Below the pieces are notes generated by a model, which searched no databases, was not told the DNA's origin, and was given only the letters and a program-made list of their open reading frames with translations. Positions 25,322 through 38,300 of a stretch of 64,000 nucleotides of DNA are shown here, piece after piece; position 1 is the stretch's first letter, and each line of letters opens with the position of its first letter. The translations under genes were made by a program, and so were the position numbers. Source of the stretch: Sthenelais limicola (Eukaryota > Annelida > Polychaeta > Phyllodocida > Sigalionidae); assembly GCA_942159475.1 (NCBI GenBank), contig OW804094.1:133038755-133102754 (forward strand), written 5' to 3'.

Positions 25322-25365
25322 GGAAAAAGTATCAATATGGCCAGGAAAAAGTATCAATATGGCCA
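25322..25365 (+). repeat. Perfect 22-bp tandem duplication
   Basis: The unit beginning GGAAAAAGTATC and ending ATGGCCA occurs twice head-to-tail with no mismatch, at 25322-25343 and 25344-25365. Confidence 0.9.
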
Positions 25366-25786
25366 TAGTATTCTTGATATTAATTAGCTGATAATTGAAG
25401 AGACACCGAGGACCTGCGTCGGTGGATATTTTATCTAAGTGCCTCGTTCCTTGTTTTTATCCCCAGCGCTTAGTATTACCAACTGGCTGAGCCTCTCCCC
25501 GGAAACCACATAATCACCATTCCTTTTATCCTGTCTCCCTAAAGGTATGACGCCTCTAGGTTTTTTCGAAGAAATCCCATAAAATATTTCTCCCGAAGGC
25601 AAATATTAAGGGATCCTTTGATCCCGACCAACGATTGAGGCTTAATGATATTTTCGGTAAACAAATTTAATTATCTGACTTCTTTGAATTATTTATCAAA
25701 ACTTTTTTATATGCTGAGAGGGTTGGAGTGTTTTTTTTTTTACATGTGGCTGATTGTAAATATTATTCTTTACAGATGAAAGTCTG

Positions 25787-25792
25787 AATAAA
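25787..25792 (+). terminator. Candidate ARMC1 polyadenylation signal
   Basis: AATAAA followed about 20-30 nt later by a GT-rich stretch (GCGTTGTTTTGTT) is the classical arrangement. Use of this site would give a 3'UTR of about 1.65 kb that contains the TTAA-flanked MITE. Confidence 0.45.
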
Positions 25793-25799
25793 ATTTGTA

Positions 25800-28700
25800 C
25801 ATAAGTAAAGCGTTGTTTTGTTAATATCTTTAGAGCGAAATTATGTCCCTCCTGAAATGAATTCTCGCTTCTTTAGTAGATTATATTCCTCCATTATGTG
25901 TGAAGCATCAAATAATTCCAATACTTTACTCAGGAAATGTGTCAACTATCAATACTTGGTGTAATACTGTATACCTTTAATACGTAAGCTTGGATATTCT
26001 AGTATTTGTAATAACGTGATAGATTTTGGCACAAAGTAAATTTATACTTAGGGTAGTAATGATGGACCTATGTCTAGTGAAGACGACTGATATATTTTTA
26101 GGACATACAAGCCATGAAAGTAATACGACCAAACCGCGGATACTCTAAACTGCAAAAGGGCAACGATCAACTCGAACTATTTTTAGACATAATTTATTCT
26201 CCTTCTATACATGGAATGATGGCTTTTCTCTGAAAAGCAAAGTCACCATGACTACTCTTTCGAATAATATAACCACTTACACAAATTGAACATCAAATGC
26301 ATCCTTCTCTGTTTTGTTATTCGGCAGCTGTTTCCATCATAAGTAGTTTGTCACGAGGGTAAAAATAATGTTTCTTCGCGAGTCAATGGACGTTAGATGT
26401 GTAGTCTATTTCAGTACTTTTATTCATAGACCGCCTCAAAAGGATACCATTTCAATGCCGTCAGCAAATTTAGTAAAACAGTCATGCATTGATGTAGTTA
26501 TATAAGTTCCTATACAGTTCCCCTGCACGCTTATTTGTAATAACATGTCATTCAGTGATGACCGCTCTCTTAGGGGCTAGCATTAGAACACTATATACAT
26601 TATTTACATAAAAGCATTTGGGCAATAAGAAAAAAAATGTATATTTCGAGGTTTAACTATTTAGAATAATGAGTACCGGTACATAGAAGCCTTTCCGCCC
26701 CACAAATTGAATATCATTCATTTCAGGCAACCAATAGATGCTGGTAATATTTTCAAGTTCATATTCTTCAAAGTGCCCTTGACTTATAATTTATTCATGA
26801 ATATATTTAAAATACACTCATAAGAGAAAAAAATATTGACGCAACTGGTTAGTCCAGTGCATAAAAACAAAGAAGTACAATATATCCACAAAAGCGACCA
26901 GCACATTTAAGTATTTCTATGTGGAGGCAAATTCTCTTACTGTGATCCAGTCATAATGCTAAGAATCTTATCTTCCATTCAGAAGAAAGTTTGAACTCTC
27001 ACAATTTAACATCCGGTTACACATTAAAGGTCCATCGAATCCACGTTATAAATAATTTCAGCATACATAATCATTACTCTGTTGTCCATTTCATTTGTTC
27101 TGCAACTACAGGATTTGGTATCGAGAAAAAGGTGAACGAAAAGAGAAGCACATGATGGAAGCTAACGGATTCTTGAGAGATATGAAGGGATGTCTCTCAC
27201 AGATGAAGAATACGGCAACTTTATACTATCCTACTTCGGTTATATTAGACACTGACTTTCAAGTATGTGGAGACAGAACGGACAACGCAGCACTATCACA
27301 AAACTAGCGTTAGCTTCCTTTCATCTTTGGTCTGCCATAAAATAATAATTCCATCTCGGAGTACCAGTACAATAGGCGAGATGAGAAAGTGCATCTTTAT
27401 CGCACATTCTCCAATATCAATAATTATAACACCCCAGATCTGGCCCTCTTCGAAAAACCATGATATAAAACCCAGCGCAGAACTTTGCTTCTATGTTTCA
27501 GACCTATCCTTGATTAACATGTGGGTGGCTTGGGTGGAGGATAGCGTTCCGATGTGGCTGGATTAAGTTCTTGCTGGACAAAACTAAATAGATACAGGAT
27601 ACTCCTACACAGGGAAGTCTGGCATAAAATTCTTCAATTTCAGTCCATCGCCAGAGAAGCTTTATCGCAGCTGAGCCAGATATAAATGACAATAAATCTC
27701 ATTATTGTGGTACAAATGCTGGCTATTTTCGGTAGTAATACGTGGCCATGAACCAGTATTATTCCACTTACGAATATACAATATCGAGTAAGCTAAATAT
27801 TCTATTTTCAGATAATTGAATATCTATGTAGATTGAGCCCATTCATCTTTCATATATGTTATTTTCATGTTATAGTGAATGACTAAGTATACAGCATTTA
27901 ATTAAATATACTCGAGTACCCAAGTGACTAAAACGAATTCACGCATAAACTTGCTATTTTAGAATGACCTGGAATTGTCAATGTCGAACACTAGAATTAT
28001 CAGAATGTTAACAGGAACACTCGGCCTGGAAACAATATCCTTCATCGAGAATGGTTAAAACTGAATAATTTTCTTCTCAGTACCTTCTCAAACCTTGAAA
28101 TCATCACTATTAATTTGGGGGAGAATACGTTATTCGAATGTACATGTAATGCATTGGGTGAAGAGTATCCATGCAATTTCCGGATTTCAAATACAAATCC
28201 GTCCTTTTAGACACGTTCAATATAATGGGGATACTGTTTTGTTGGAAGCGGAAGGCAATGATGAATTGGCCCTTTTAAATCCTGTAGAGACCGTACGGAA
28301 TATGGACAAAAATCTAAGTTATCCTTTCCCAGATTAAATGGAATTTCTATTCTGGAATTCACTATTAAATTCACATACATTGTTTAATCATCACAAGGTT
28401 GGCAGGTCCAAGGGCTTTCTCATCTTAATGACAGACTAATTGAGTAATGTGTTTGATAGTTACAAACGCTTGTATACCTATTTGTCACAAAAGACAAGCT
28501 TCGCCTTACCAATTTCTCTATGATGAACATGAATTGAATTACTTAATGACATCGGTTGAGCGCGTGTGCGCACAATTATAACTCCATAATTCTCTAATCA
28601 TATACATTAAAGCAGATTACACGATGGCATTTGCATCGATTATTCAAATATATATAAACCGCTGTCTATATAAATTGTTCGTATAGTTCATATTGTCAAT

Positions 28701-28944
28701 TGGACTTGAAATCTGTCGTAGGTTCTATTGGGCAGCCGGTACGCAGTAACTGGCAAGATATTTCCCGTTCAATAAATATAACATTTTACAGCCAGGCTTC
28801 TGTCGGCGACACAGTAGATATGAAGTATGCTAAAGCCCTACACAAAATTAATGGAATTACTTATGTAAGCCTCCTGATTGTCCGACGATTGCGGTGTTCT
28901 TTCCAAACCATTGATACAGGTCTATTGATGCGACGAGTTCTACA
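25800..28944. other. Non-coding stretch between the ARMC1 and ARFGAP1 3' ends
   Basis: AT-rich sequence with no recognised exon, RNA gene or mobile element. Open frames here (for example 27095-27307 and 28095-28337) are short and unfamiliar, and no splice partners were found. Confidence 0.55.
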
Positions 28945-28950
28945 TTTATT
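28945..28950 (-). terminator. Candidate ARFGAP1 polyadenylation signal
   Basis: TTTATT on plus reads AATAAA on minus, about 360 nt past the ARFGAP1 stop. Position seen, use inferred. Confidence 0.35.
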
Positions 28951-29312
28951 AACATGTGGATGAATATTTTCAATGATCAATGTTGATTAGTGAATTAACA
29001 TGAATGGGTTCAACGTGGCTAGACACACTTTGAATATAGGTGTTCCTTCCGAGTTTCAATATCAATACCCTATTATTAGTAGTAGTAATAACGCACCTTC
29101 ATCCAACAATCTTAACAACAGCTGAATGCCATTACATTCTATAACTAGCTTTCAGATCCAAATAATTACTTGCCATAACAGGTAGACAAACTAGACATGA
29201 TCCCGCTCCTTCAAAGAAAGGCATATGGACTATCTTTCCTCCAGGGTTGCTTTCACAGACTCCTCCATGCGCTTGAAGTAAATGACATACACATTTCTCA
29301 CTATTCTGGCTT

Positions 29313-32300
29313 TTAATCTCCTTTGATCGTGTTTTTCTGGTTATTAGAGCTAACTTCCAGTGACTCCCATTGGTCATCCTCCTCTTCGCCCGCCCAGACC
29401 TCATTGTCCCAGCCGGAGTCAGCCCCACCCTTTGAGCCGCCGTCGGCACCGAAGTCTATGAGATTAGCCGTGGCGGGCTCGCCTTTTTTACCAGTCCGTG
29501 AGGCCTGAGCCTTCTTCTGATTAACCTTGCTCTTGGCCAACTTTGTGGTGGGTTTGTCAAATGAACCCCAATCGTTGTTCCAGCCATCGTTGGCGGGTGC
29601 CTCCTGAACGGGTGAAGTTTTCTCATTACTCCAGCTTTCCCACTTCTCGTTAGCGTCCGTAGCGTCCGTGGGGCTCGTTTTGGAGTGGCTAGATTTCGAT
29701 GAGTTGCTCTCGTTGCCCCAGTCTTCACCCCAGCCCTGACCCCATTCATCTCCCTCCTTCTCTGGGCTGCTTTCCAACAGTGGCTTGCGGTTCGATTCCG
29801 AGTATCCCCTTGAAGTAAACAAGAGATTCGCGCAATCAGGGAAAATTGGCATTGACTTTTTGGGGCAGTATTTCAAAAGAAAACACTCGAAGGGAAAGGG
29901 TTTTAAAACTGACATTATCAATAGTTCAGGAAATTCTACACTACGATTTGAATTAAGGAGTTTGTTTTGGTTGATTATGATTACCTACCGTGTGTATGCT
30001 TACTATCAATTTATAACCTTATTTCAAATTTTATAAAGCTAAATTTTGAATGTGGCCCGCCCATGTAGCAGTTAGGATACAGAGCACAGTGGGTGGGGAA
30101 AATGGACCAAATCTAATTACTTTACACGTGATCTACCGACCACCGGACAATCAGAAGACATAAGCGATCCGCCCCTTAAGGGGAGGTCCGACTTCAAAAG
30201 CCCCCTTTTTTGATCACTCACGTACATAAGCCAAGGGCTTTGGAGTCTGCCTCAAATGCACTCAACCAATCAAGTGCAGAGCTTAGCATTATACCTACAC
30301 CGGAATCAAATATATTTGGCAGACACGGCATCTGAAGTGCCCTGTCAACTGGCTGATGGTATACGAGACCAGAAGGTCTTGAATAAAATATTAACCTGGG
30401 GAGTGTGCGCTACTGATCAGTAATATCAAACGAGCGGCAGGGCATAATTCATTTATATACATAATATAGTATGTATATTGGGTGTAGTACTTACTTCTTG
30501 CCTTTGCTGTTGGCGGCGCCTTGTGCCCCGGAGCCCAGTAAGGAGGTGCCTTCACTCGGGGCGCCCTCTGCTGTTTCTAGTGTCGTCGGTTGGTTGCCCC
30601 AGAATGAAGAAAGGTCCTTCCATCCTTTCAGGCTGGCAGACTGCATCTGATGGACAGATAGTAGAGCAATGCACATAAATATACATACTTGATTGAGCCT
30701 AACAATAGCTTAATTGTTCCCACATTGCTGCATATTACATAATATCCCATGTACTACCCCATTAGCAAAATTCCTTTACAAAGATATCGCAATACTACAT
30801 GGGTGCCTTTCATGTGAGGATTGGTTTCATCCTTTGGTCAGTAGGGAGGCAAAGAGAATAGAATATAGAGTCCGAGTGGTACACACAGAGATAACATCCA
30901 AGTCAGTTCTGTTAGTGCAACACAAATATTTCACGGGGAATTTTGATCAAAACAGAACTTCAAAGTCACAGAGGTAACAGGAAGAAGAAAACCTTTCCTG
31001 TATAATTGAAAATCAATTGGATTAGGAAAAATAACAAAATTTGCAATCCAAACAATGCGCCTGCAATTGAAACAAAGTGGGATTGATTTCTTAATTATGG
31101 GTTATGCTTTCTCAAAGTTCGAACACATTTGTCCATCGTAAAAGTACTCGATATTCCTTGATATGCGCAAGCATAATTATGTAAGCAGACAACAAATTAC
31201 AATTACTATGCACAGATATGTAATTAACGTTTAACTATGAGTGCATCATGTATATATAGTTAGCACGGTCTCGTTCTTACCAAAGCGAATAAATAATACA
31301 AAATTTTCGAGAAAGTGATGGTTCAGATTTTGTTTGAGTTTACATTCGGACGAAACACGAATAACCAGATATCCACTTCAAAGGCGGTATAAGCACTATA
31401 AACTGCAAACTCAGCTGTTTATAGTACCACAGAACGAGTTTAAAAACGACCCTAAATAGTTGAATACACCATAACTGACTCAAATAAATGTGGGCAGATA
31501 TCAAGTTCTTTTTCATATTTGTTTTCTCACTCCGGTGAAACTAGGATTCGCCCTCTCCTTAAATGAGTCCATATCGATTTCATGTTTTGTTGTTATTGCA
31601 CGGCAACTTCCAGGAAAATGAATGGTGAAGTGCCCGGGAAAACACAATAGACTTTCTTGACATAATGAAATAGTTCCCTTATCATCCAATTATAAATATA
31701 TTTTACTTAGAACGTAAATTCTGGAGTTCCTTGTATACTTACTAACATACCGTAGTCACATAGTAGACTATGAATGTGCTAGTCTTAATGTTAGACCCAA
31801 TACGTAAACGAAAGGTCGGTGCTACCTGATCTGGTCATTTTAAATGATGAGTATGTGAAATGTTGATGAACTTCAATAAAGGGAGTCGCTTAGGACTCAA
31901 CACAAATGAAATGAATCAAAATACGCCCACTATTCCATTTTTTTGTTTTCAATAATCTGTATTGTAAGTTTTCTGGAAACATTACCTTCTGATACGGATA
32001 CAAGTTACTTTATTACAGACCACCACAAACTTGTAAAAACTATAGACCTATCGTGAAAACAAACCAGCCTTAATATCATATATGTTTTCTTAAATCTATT
32101 ATTTCTTAAATGTTTCGCTTAATCGTAAAATGTTTGTTCCCACCCGGAACGTATACATTTGCTAAGAAAATCTTTATTATATTTATATGAACTTATGATG
32201 GGCTTCAGGCACCCAACGGAAGACCTATCTAGACAACTGTTTATTTAGAATGTTGGACCACCTTACTGTAAAACATCTTCAGCAATAAAATAATTCTTGA

Positions 32301-35300
32301 CTTGAATTGAATTGAATGGGCTTAATCTGGACTGGTTCCTCATGACATTTTGGTTCAGGATTGAGATTCAAATCTCATGGGCACCCTACTTTTAATAGGT
32401 TTTCATTCGTTCATTTGTTTTCAAATTTTGTTTTCTCTGTCTTGTCCGACTTAACAAAAATAACAAGAACAATGAACTATCTAAATTTACCAATTATACT
32501 TCATATCTCGAATAATATTATATGAAACTTCCTTTCTTCCTTTCTTTCTGCATTGGTTGAGGTAAGACCGTAGTAGTCTCGTACAACATGGAACTTTATT
32601 TCACTAACACTAACACTAACACGAGTACCCATCAGAGATATCTAGAAGTTCAAGATGTTCCACCGAATGGCATGATCCTGCAATTAATTATAACAAGGCG
32701 CTGTCAATGTAAACGTGATCCATATTCCAGAGGCAATAGTGAGCCAGAAATGAATAATTTGGATAAGATAATATGATCCCCGTGTGTTTATGTCAACCTG
32801 CCAGTAAATAGAGAAAAGGCCTTGTCGGATACGTCATCCCGATGGCCACTCAGCTGATACTTTCGTGGCCTTTCCTCCCCGGAGACCACATAGACGAGTC
32901 AGTGCAAGAGCAGGGCCAGGAAACACATCAGGCACAATGTCTAATGCGCTGTCGCCGCTTCAAAAGGAATAAACAAGGTAGACCCTGGCCCTCAGTCTCA
33001 GCTAGGACATGCTGAGAAGCTGCGGACTGAATTATTGTGCTGAAAGCTCGCGGGTCGTTTATCTCATCTGTCTTAGCCCGAATAAAGGAGTTCTCCTGTC
33101 AGGACCCAAGGGGAGCCCCTGGCAAAGGTGTTTGGTCCCTGGCATTGCTTAAATGATTGTAAGAAGTGAGGAAATGGGAATCTCCTCGCGAGATAAATAA
33201 AGCCCCTGCAGCTCAGTGTTTCATTCTGTTAAATGTTCGAGGCCGATTTAGAATGTAATCAAGCGAAGGGAAAAACAGAGCACAACAGCCCGAGCGTTCC
33301 ATCATCAGCCAATATTGGAAGTCGTGAAGTTTCATCCCCCACAATGCATGAAGTGACCAGAAAAAACGCTTTACAACGCAAGAAAAACATCACCAGTTCA
33401 GCAACATTTAACCGGGAGAGTCAATTTTAAAAAGGCGAACAGTTTACATGTATACATCTGCCATATGATAAATAAATGATAAAGGCTTAATTTTCCACTT
33501 TCCACCATTTTCCCCAGCTGTGGCAATCACTGCCAAAAGGGTCATTAGTTAATTTGCAGGTCATTTTGAAATACTACAAATTGTAAAGAATTTAGCAGGA
33601 CCAAATGAGAGTATACAATAAACTGCATCGTGTATGTCAACTGTCCTTCCTCCCCATGTATAAAACATCATTTAGATCAAGTTTACATACAATATATATC
33701 ATATATTTGCCGAGAAGCCCGTCTATATAATCATGTTCAAAACTGATTCAATAAATTAGGGAATTTGGATTCAAAATGACACTCATCCAATCCACCAAAT
33801 ATTTGTCAGTTGTCAATTACTTTGAAACAGAAACAATTACAGCAAATGTATACAATTAGCAACAAACTCATGTTCACATAATTGTAGTACTCCTGTTACA
33901 CAAGCACGGTTGGACAACCCAGTCCGTGAACTCTCTCAAAGATGGAACACATTTGAATACAAACCAATACAGTGAATACTGAATGTAATATAGCTGATTC
34001 ATAATCGGCTTGGGATCAGGAAGAATTTAACATCTACCGCCAATGTTTACAAAAAGGCGTTCCCAATAGCTAACCACACAATTCCCAGATGGACCCCAAA
34101 TAGCTCGCGGATCATTAAACCTCTTAATTTAGACAAGCAATAGTGATAACACTCGTTCCAATGGGCACATTCTAATACTGGTTTCTAAGCATTATCTGTC
34201 CGCCTACTTGTGCATTCTCCCACAAGAGGAAAACTTTTGCCATGTCCGCGTTACGATGGTTGCATTAGCCAAGCATCTTTAAAAACAACAGTGGCGGGTG
34301 GAAACCTCATCTTAAATCATTAGAGAAGCTCATTAGAATCTCATCAATATTGTTCCTGTGAGCCAATCAGTCCAGCACATATAGCATTAAGGCACCTTCC
34401 TTGGTTCCAGATGCAATTAACACAACTAAAACCCCACAGTCCATTTTACTTCGGGTAGGCTCAACAACATCAGGACACATAGGATCGCTTATTAAAGCAT
34501 AAGGTCTAAAAGCTGAACGTGGCTGAAAAATTCAGCAGCCATTAAGACATTCTATAATATATACTACACTCTGTATATTTGATGGGATGCTTAAATATCT
34601 CATTAGAGCATCAAGCCGACCAAAAATTCATATCTAAGTGGTTGCTGATGAGTGGCTTACGAGTCTAATTATATTTGTACAAGAGCAAATGCAATTGGAG
34701 AAGATTGAGGAGAAAAGAATTGAACATGTATATTTACGTATTCATTTGATGAATCATTCCCCCGATATGTCTTTTAGATGGGTAAAATTTGGAATTAATC
34801 ATGATTATGTGGTTGATAATTGAAAATAAAAATACGATCAAATACTGAACAAGCCCAGGAGTCAACGCTGAATAAAGGCTTAATATTTTAGAGTAGGCAT
34901 AGCAATTCATCGAGTAGATGCATTCAATAATTTGAGGAAACTGTGCACTACCAATGCTTCACTAAAAATTATTCACCGGGTCAGAAATAACAATTATATA
35001 TGCTTTGAAGTTAAAAGCAGGGTCCCGAGAACGATAGAGGACAACAACTAAATAAAATTGGACGATTTTAACAGTCGGGAAGATTACGGCTAGTGCAATA
35101 ACTGCTGGTTGGTAAAACACTCATTAATTAATACAGTTACTTGACATCATAGACTGATATTAATGGCAGCTGTCCAAACTTCAATCTATAACTCAGGAGA
35201 AAGATTCCTTGCTGACGACAAGGTTATCAATATAGATGTAGACTTCACGAGCAAGAAGGTATAACAATCGACGTCCTCGCACGTAAACATATAAATTACA

Positions 35301-38300
35301 AATTCCCGTCAAAGGCGGACGGAGCCCTTTCCTGATTCTATTTGTGAAGGGCTTCGACCTGCCAATACAGGCCTAAGGATCAAAGGCACAGACCCTTTGC
35401 TAACCTGCTTATCCACAGTATTGATCCCTAAGGGAAGGAACAAGATCCTAAGAGTTTTCCACTCGGGTTCATGGATCGCGGGCTCTGGATTTCTTGACAG
35501 CTGACAGCTACGGTCGAGCAGGTCTCGAGTCACTCGAGTGAATTATATTAGCTCGACGGATTTCCAGTGTCACGGGAATGCTATAACTTATACACAACAC
35601 TGACTCAAGGGTACTTCTATAGCATATTTATTAATGTTTTATTTGTGGTTAAAAGCTTTGCGTCAACGGAGCTAATACAAAATATACTTACGAAGATGCA
35701 ATGTTCAAGGCTTCAAACAAACCAGGATAAACCCTTATTTTTCTTGATAGCTTTACCTATCAACGTTCATCTTCTCAGCATTGTACTTTCTTTCCACTAT
35801 TGGCTTTTGTCACACATGTTTAAGGCCAACTAACTTCAAACAGTATGTTTTCTAGGTATGTTTTTTCTTGGTAAACATTGATCAAAATTTCGACTTTGAA
35901 CATTAAGGCATGGGGATGTCGGGGGGATGTCGTATGAGCTGACTAGGCCCTGGTAGAACAACGTTTTTTTTTATAGTTGGAATTGATATAAAATCTGCCA
36001 AAAATCTGTCCAAGATAAGGCCCTTTTTACGAAACCAATCTAAACAGTTTAGCTATGACAGGGCAACCCGCCGGGCTTAGGCGAATTTTACCAGCGACGC
36101 TGCGATTTCAATTTGATAATAGGAAATTCTGTCTCATACATAACCCAAGGCACATGCATCTAAACGATATGCCTGGTGGGTCAATTCATGGCATTCATGT
36201 ATGCCCAGTGTTCAGTACGAGCTGCCACGAGCTAAAGTCAAGATAAGCAATGGTATTGCATAAAAGGAAATAAGTGCTGCGGTGGCGGGCATTATCAATA
36301 GCCGCCTGGGAATTCTCTCAATCCCACACTAGCTGTGTGAAGTAATTGAGAAGCGACCGTCTCAAGGTGGTACCAGCTAGTAGATCATATATGGTTTATA
36401 GCAAACCCAACCAGATATGCGTGCTAAGGTATAATACGTAAGTGAGACGACTCTCAACCAAAGAGTTGTCTTCAGCAGTAAATACAGTTAACCTATAGAT
36501 TTAAGCGATAACTAATTTAAGCATACACATTTATGCGATACATTTACATTAAACCTATGAAATTATGCCATAAATACATTTAACCTATGGATTTAAGCAT
36601 ATATCTGTGAAACGAATTACGCTCTTTCCAGTCTAGGATATTTCGAGTCTAGGCTCACAACCTCTCAGATCAGATAAGAACGGTATGCCAATTATAGGAC
36701 GCCTTCTGTGCTAATGGCTTTCCAGGTCCTGGAGAAGGCGTCTTAACGGTGGGATTATAATATCATTTTGTGGTTTGGAACGAGAGGCTTTTCCTCAGTT
36801 TGGAGGCACTCTCTCAACTCTGAGCATAGACGGTTTCATGGAGAACTATGGTCATGTGATAATGCCACTGATTGTAGACCTTCTGGCAATAGCAAGCTGG
36901 ATGTACGCGGTATTGGGGGAGATAGTTCATGTCACTGTATGGATCAGCAGCACCGCACGTGAGAATAGTAGAGGTGAAATCATCCATGTAACGCCATTGA
37001 CAGTTGTCAATTAGAATCCTAATAAAGTGAATTGGCTCTGGAAGCTGCAGCAACGAGATTAGTACGGGGCGGAGGAGGAAAAGGCCATGCTCTTCCTGAC
37101 TGTGCAGAATAAAGAGGAAATTTCTCGAATACAGTTGAGGGAAACCGCGCGGGAAATCAGAGAGAGACAGTTTCCAATAGACACTGAGAATTACCAGGCG
37201 ACCGAGATAGGAGAGGGGGTTGTGGTGCAAATGAGAATCAGCTATTTAAAAGAGTGTGCTTGGAATTGTTAGGCCATCTCTTTGCGATGCCTCAAATAGT
37301 ATGGAAGGTTTAATAAGGTTCCTTGACACCAGACGCTAAAAATTGTTGCCACATTGGGAACAATGCAAATAGATTAATTAATTAATGCACATACATTTTA
37401 TTACATAGATATTAATCAATGTCACAGGAGATGATTTCGCAAAAAGAAATGGTATATAGGGAACATGATTCAGCAGTTCAAGCAGCACATTTGTATTCAA
37501 GTCTCGTTAATTTATCCCTGGTCTTTTTATTCGGAAGATTCATCATTGTGTTAAACATTCATCATTCTTAACTGCCGGAACTTTGAAAGTCCAGTATGAG
37601 AATATTAAATCGTTACGAAAAAGTGATACTGTCTTTCGAAAGAATTCGGCATAAGTGATCCTAATATGGCTGTTTATTCATGGAACTTACTGCATTCATA
37701 AATAGTCTAGAATATTTCATTAAGCTGTAATGGTACGTGACTTGCTGTTACATCTTGAAGGTTAAAGTAGTCTGACAAATATCGGTATCAAAGAAAGGTA
37801 AACTTACACCTACAGAATTATGCCAAAACACAAGGTCACATCAGCCTTCACGCATACACAAATACACGCACATCATTATATATGCACGCACGCATGGCGC
37901 ACACGCACGCAAGTTGACTGCACTCAGTGAGAGGAGAGCATTTCACATGATTTCATCTTTCTCCATCAAGAGTCCGATACAAGAACAATGCATTCCAACA
38001 TGGAATAGAACGAAACGATTAAACATCATGTTAGCTGCTATACAGTTGTGATTATCACTCACACAGTTAATCTGTTAGAAGTCTGTTTAAAGAGGCTTGG
38101 TCACGATAATACCCCGTAGTGATGGCCCAGAAGGTTAGGAATCCCCAGACACCGATCCTAGGTCAGGGAAATGGCAAAGCAACATGCGATCAGGGCATGT
38201 GTGAGAGACTTAGTGCTGTATCCCTATTGAAAAGCAGTCCTCATTATGATTAGACTAATGGCACCAGTAAAAGCCTTATCTTGCTAGGTCTTAGGCTTTG

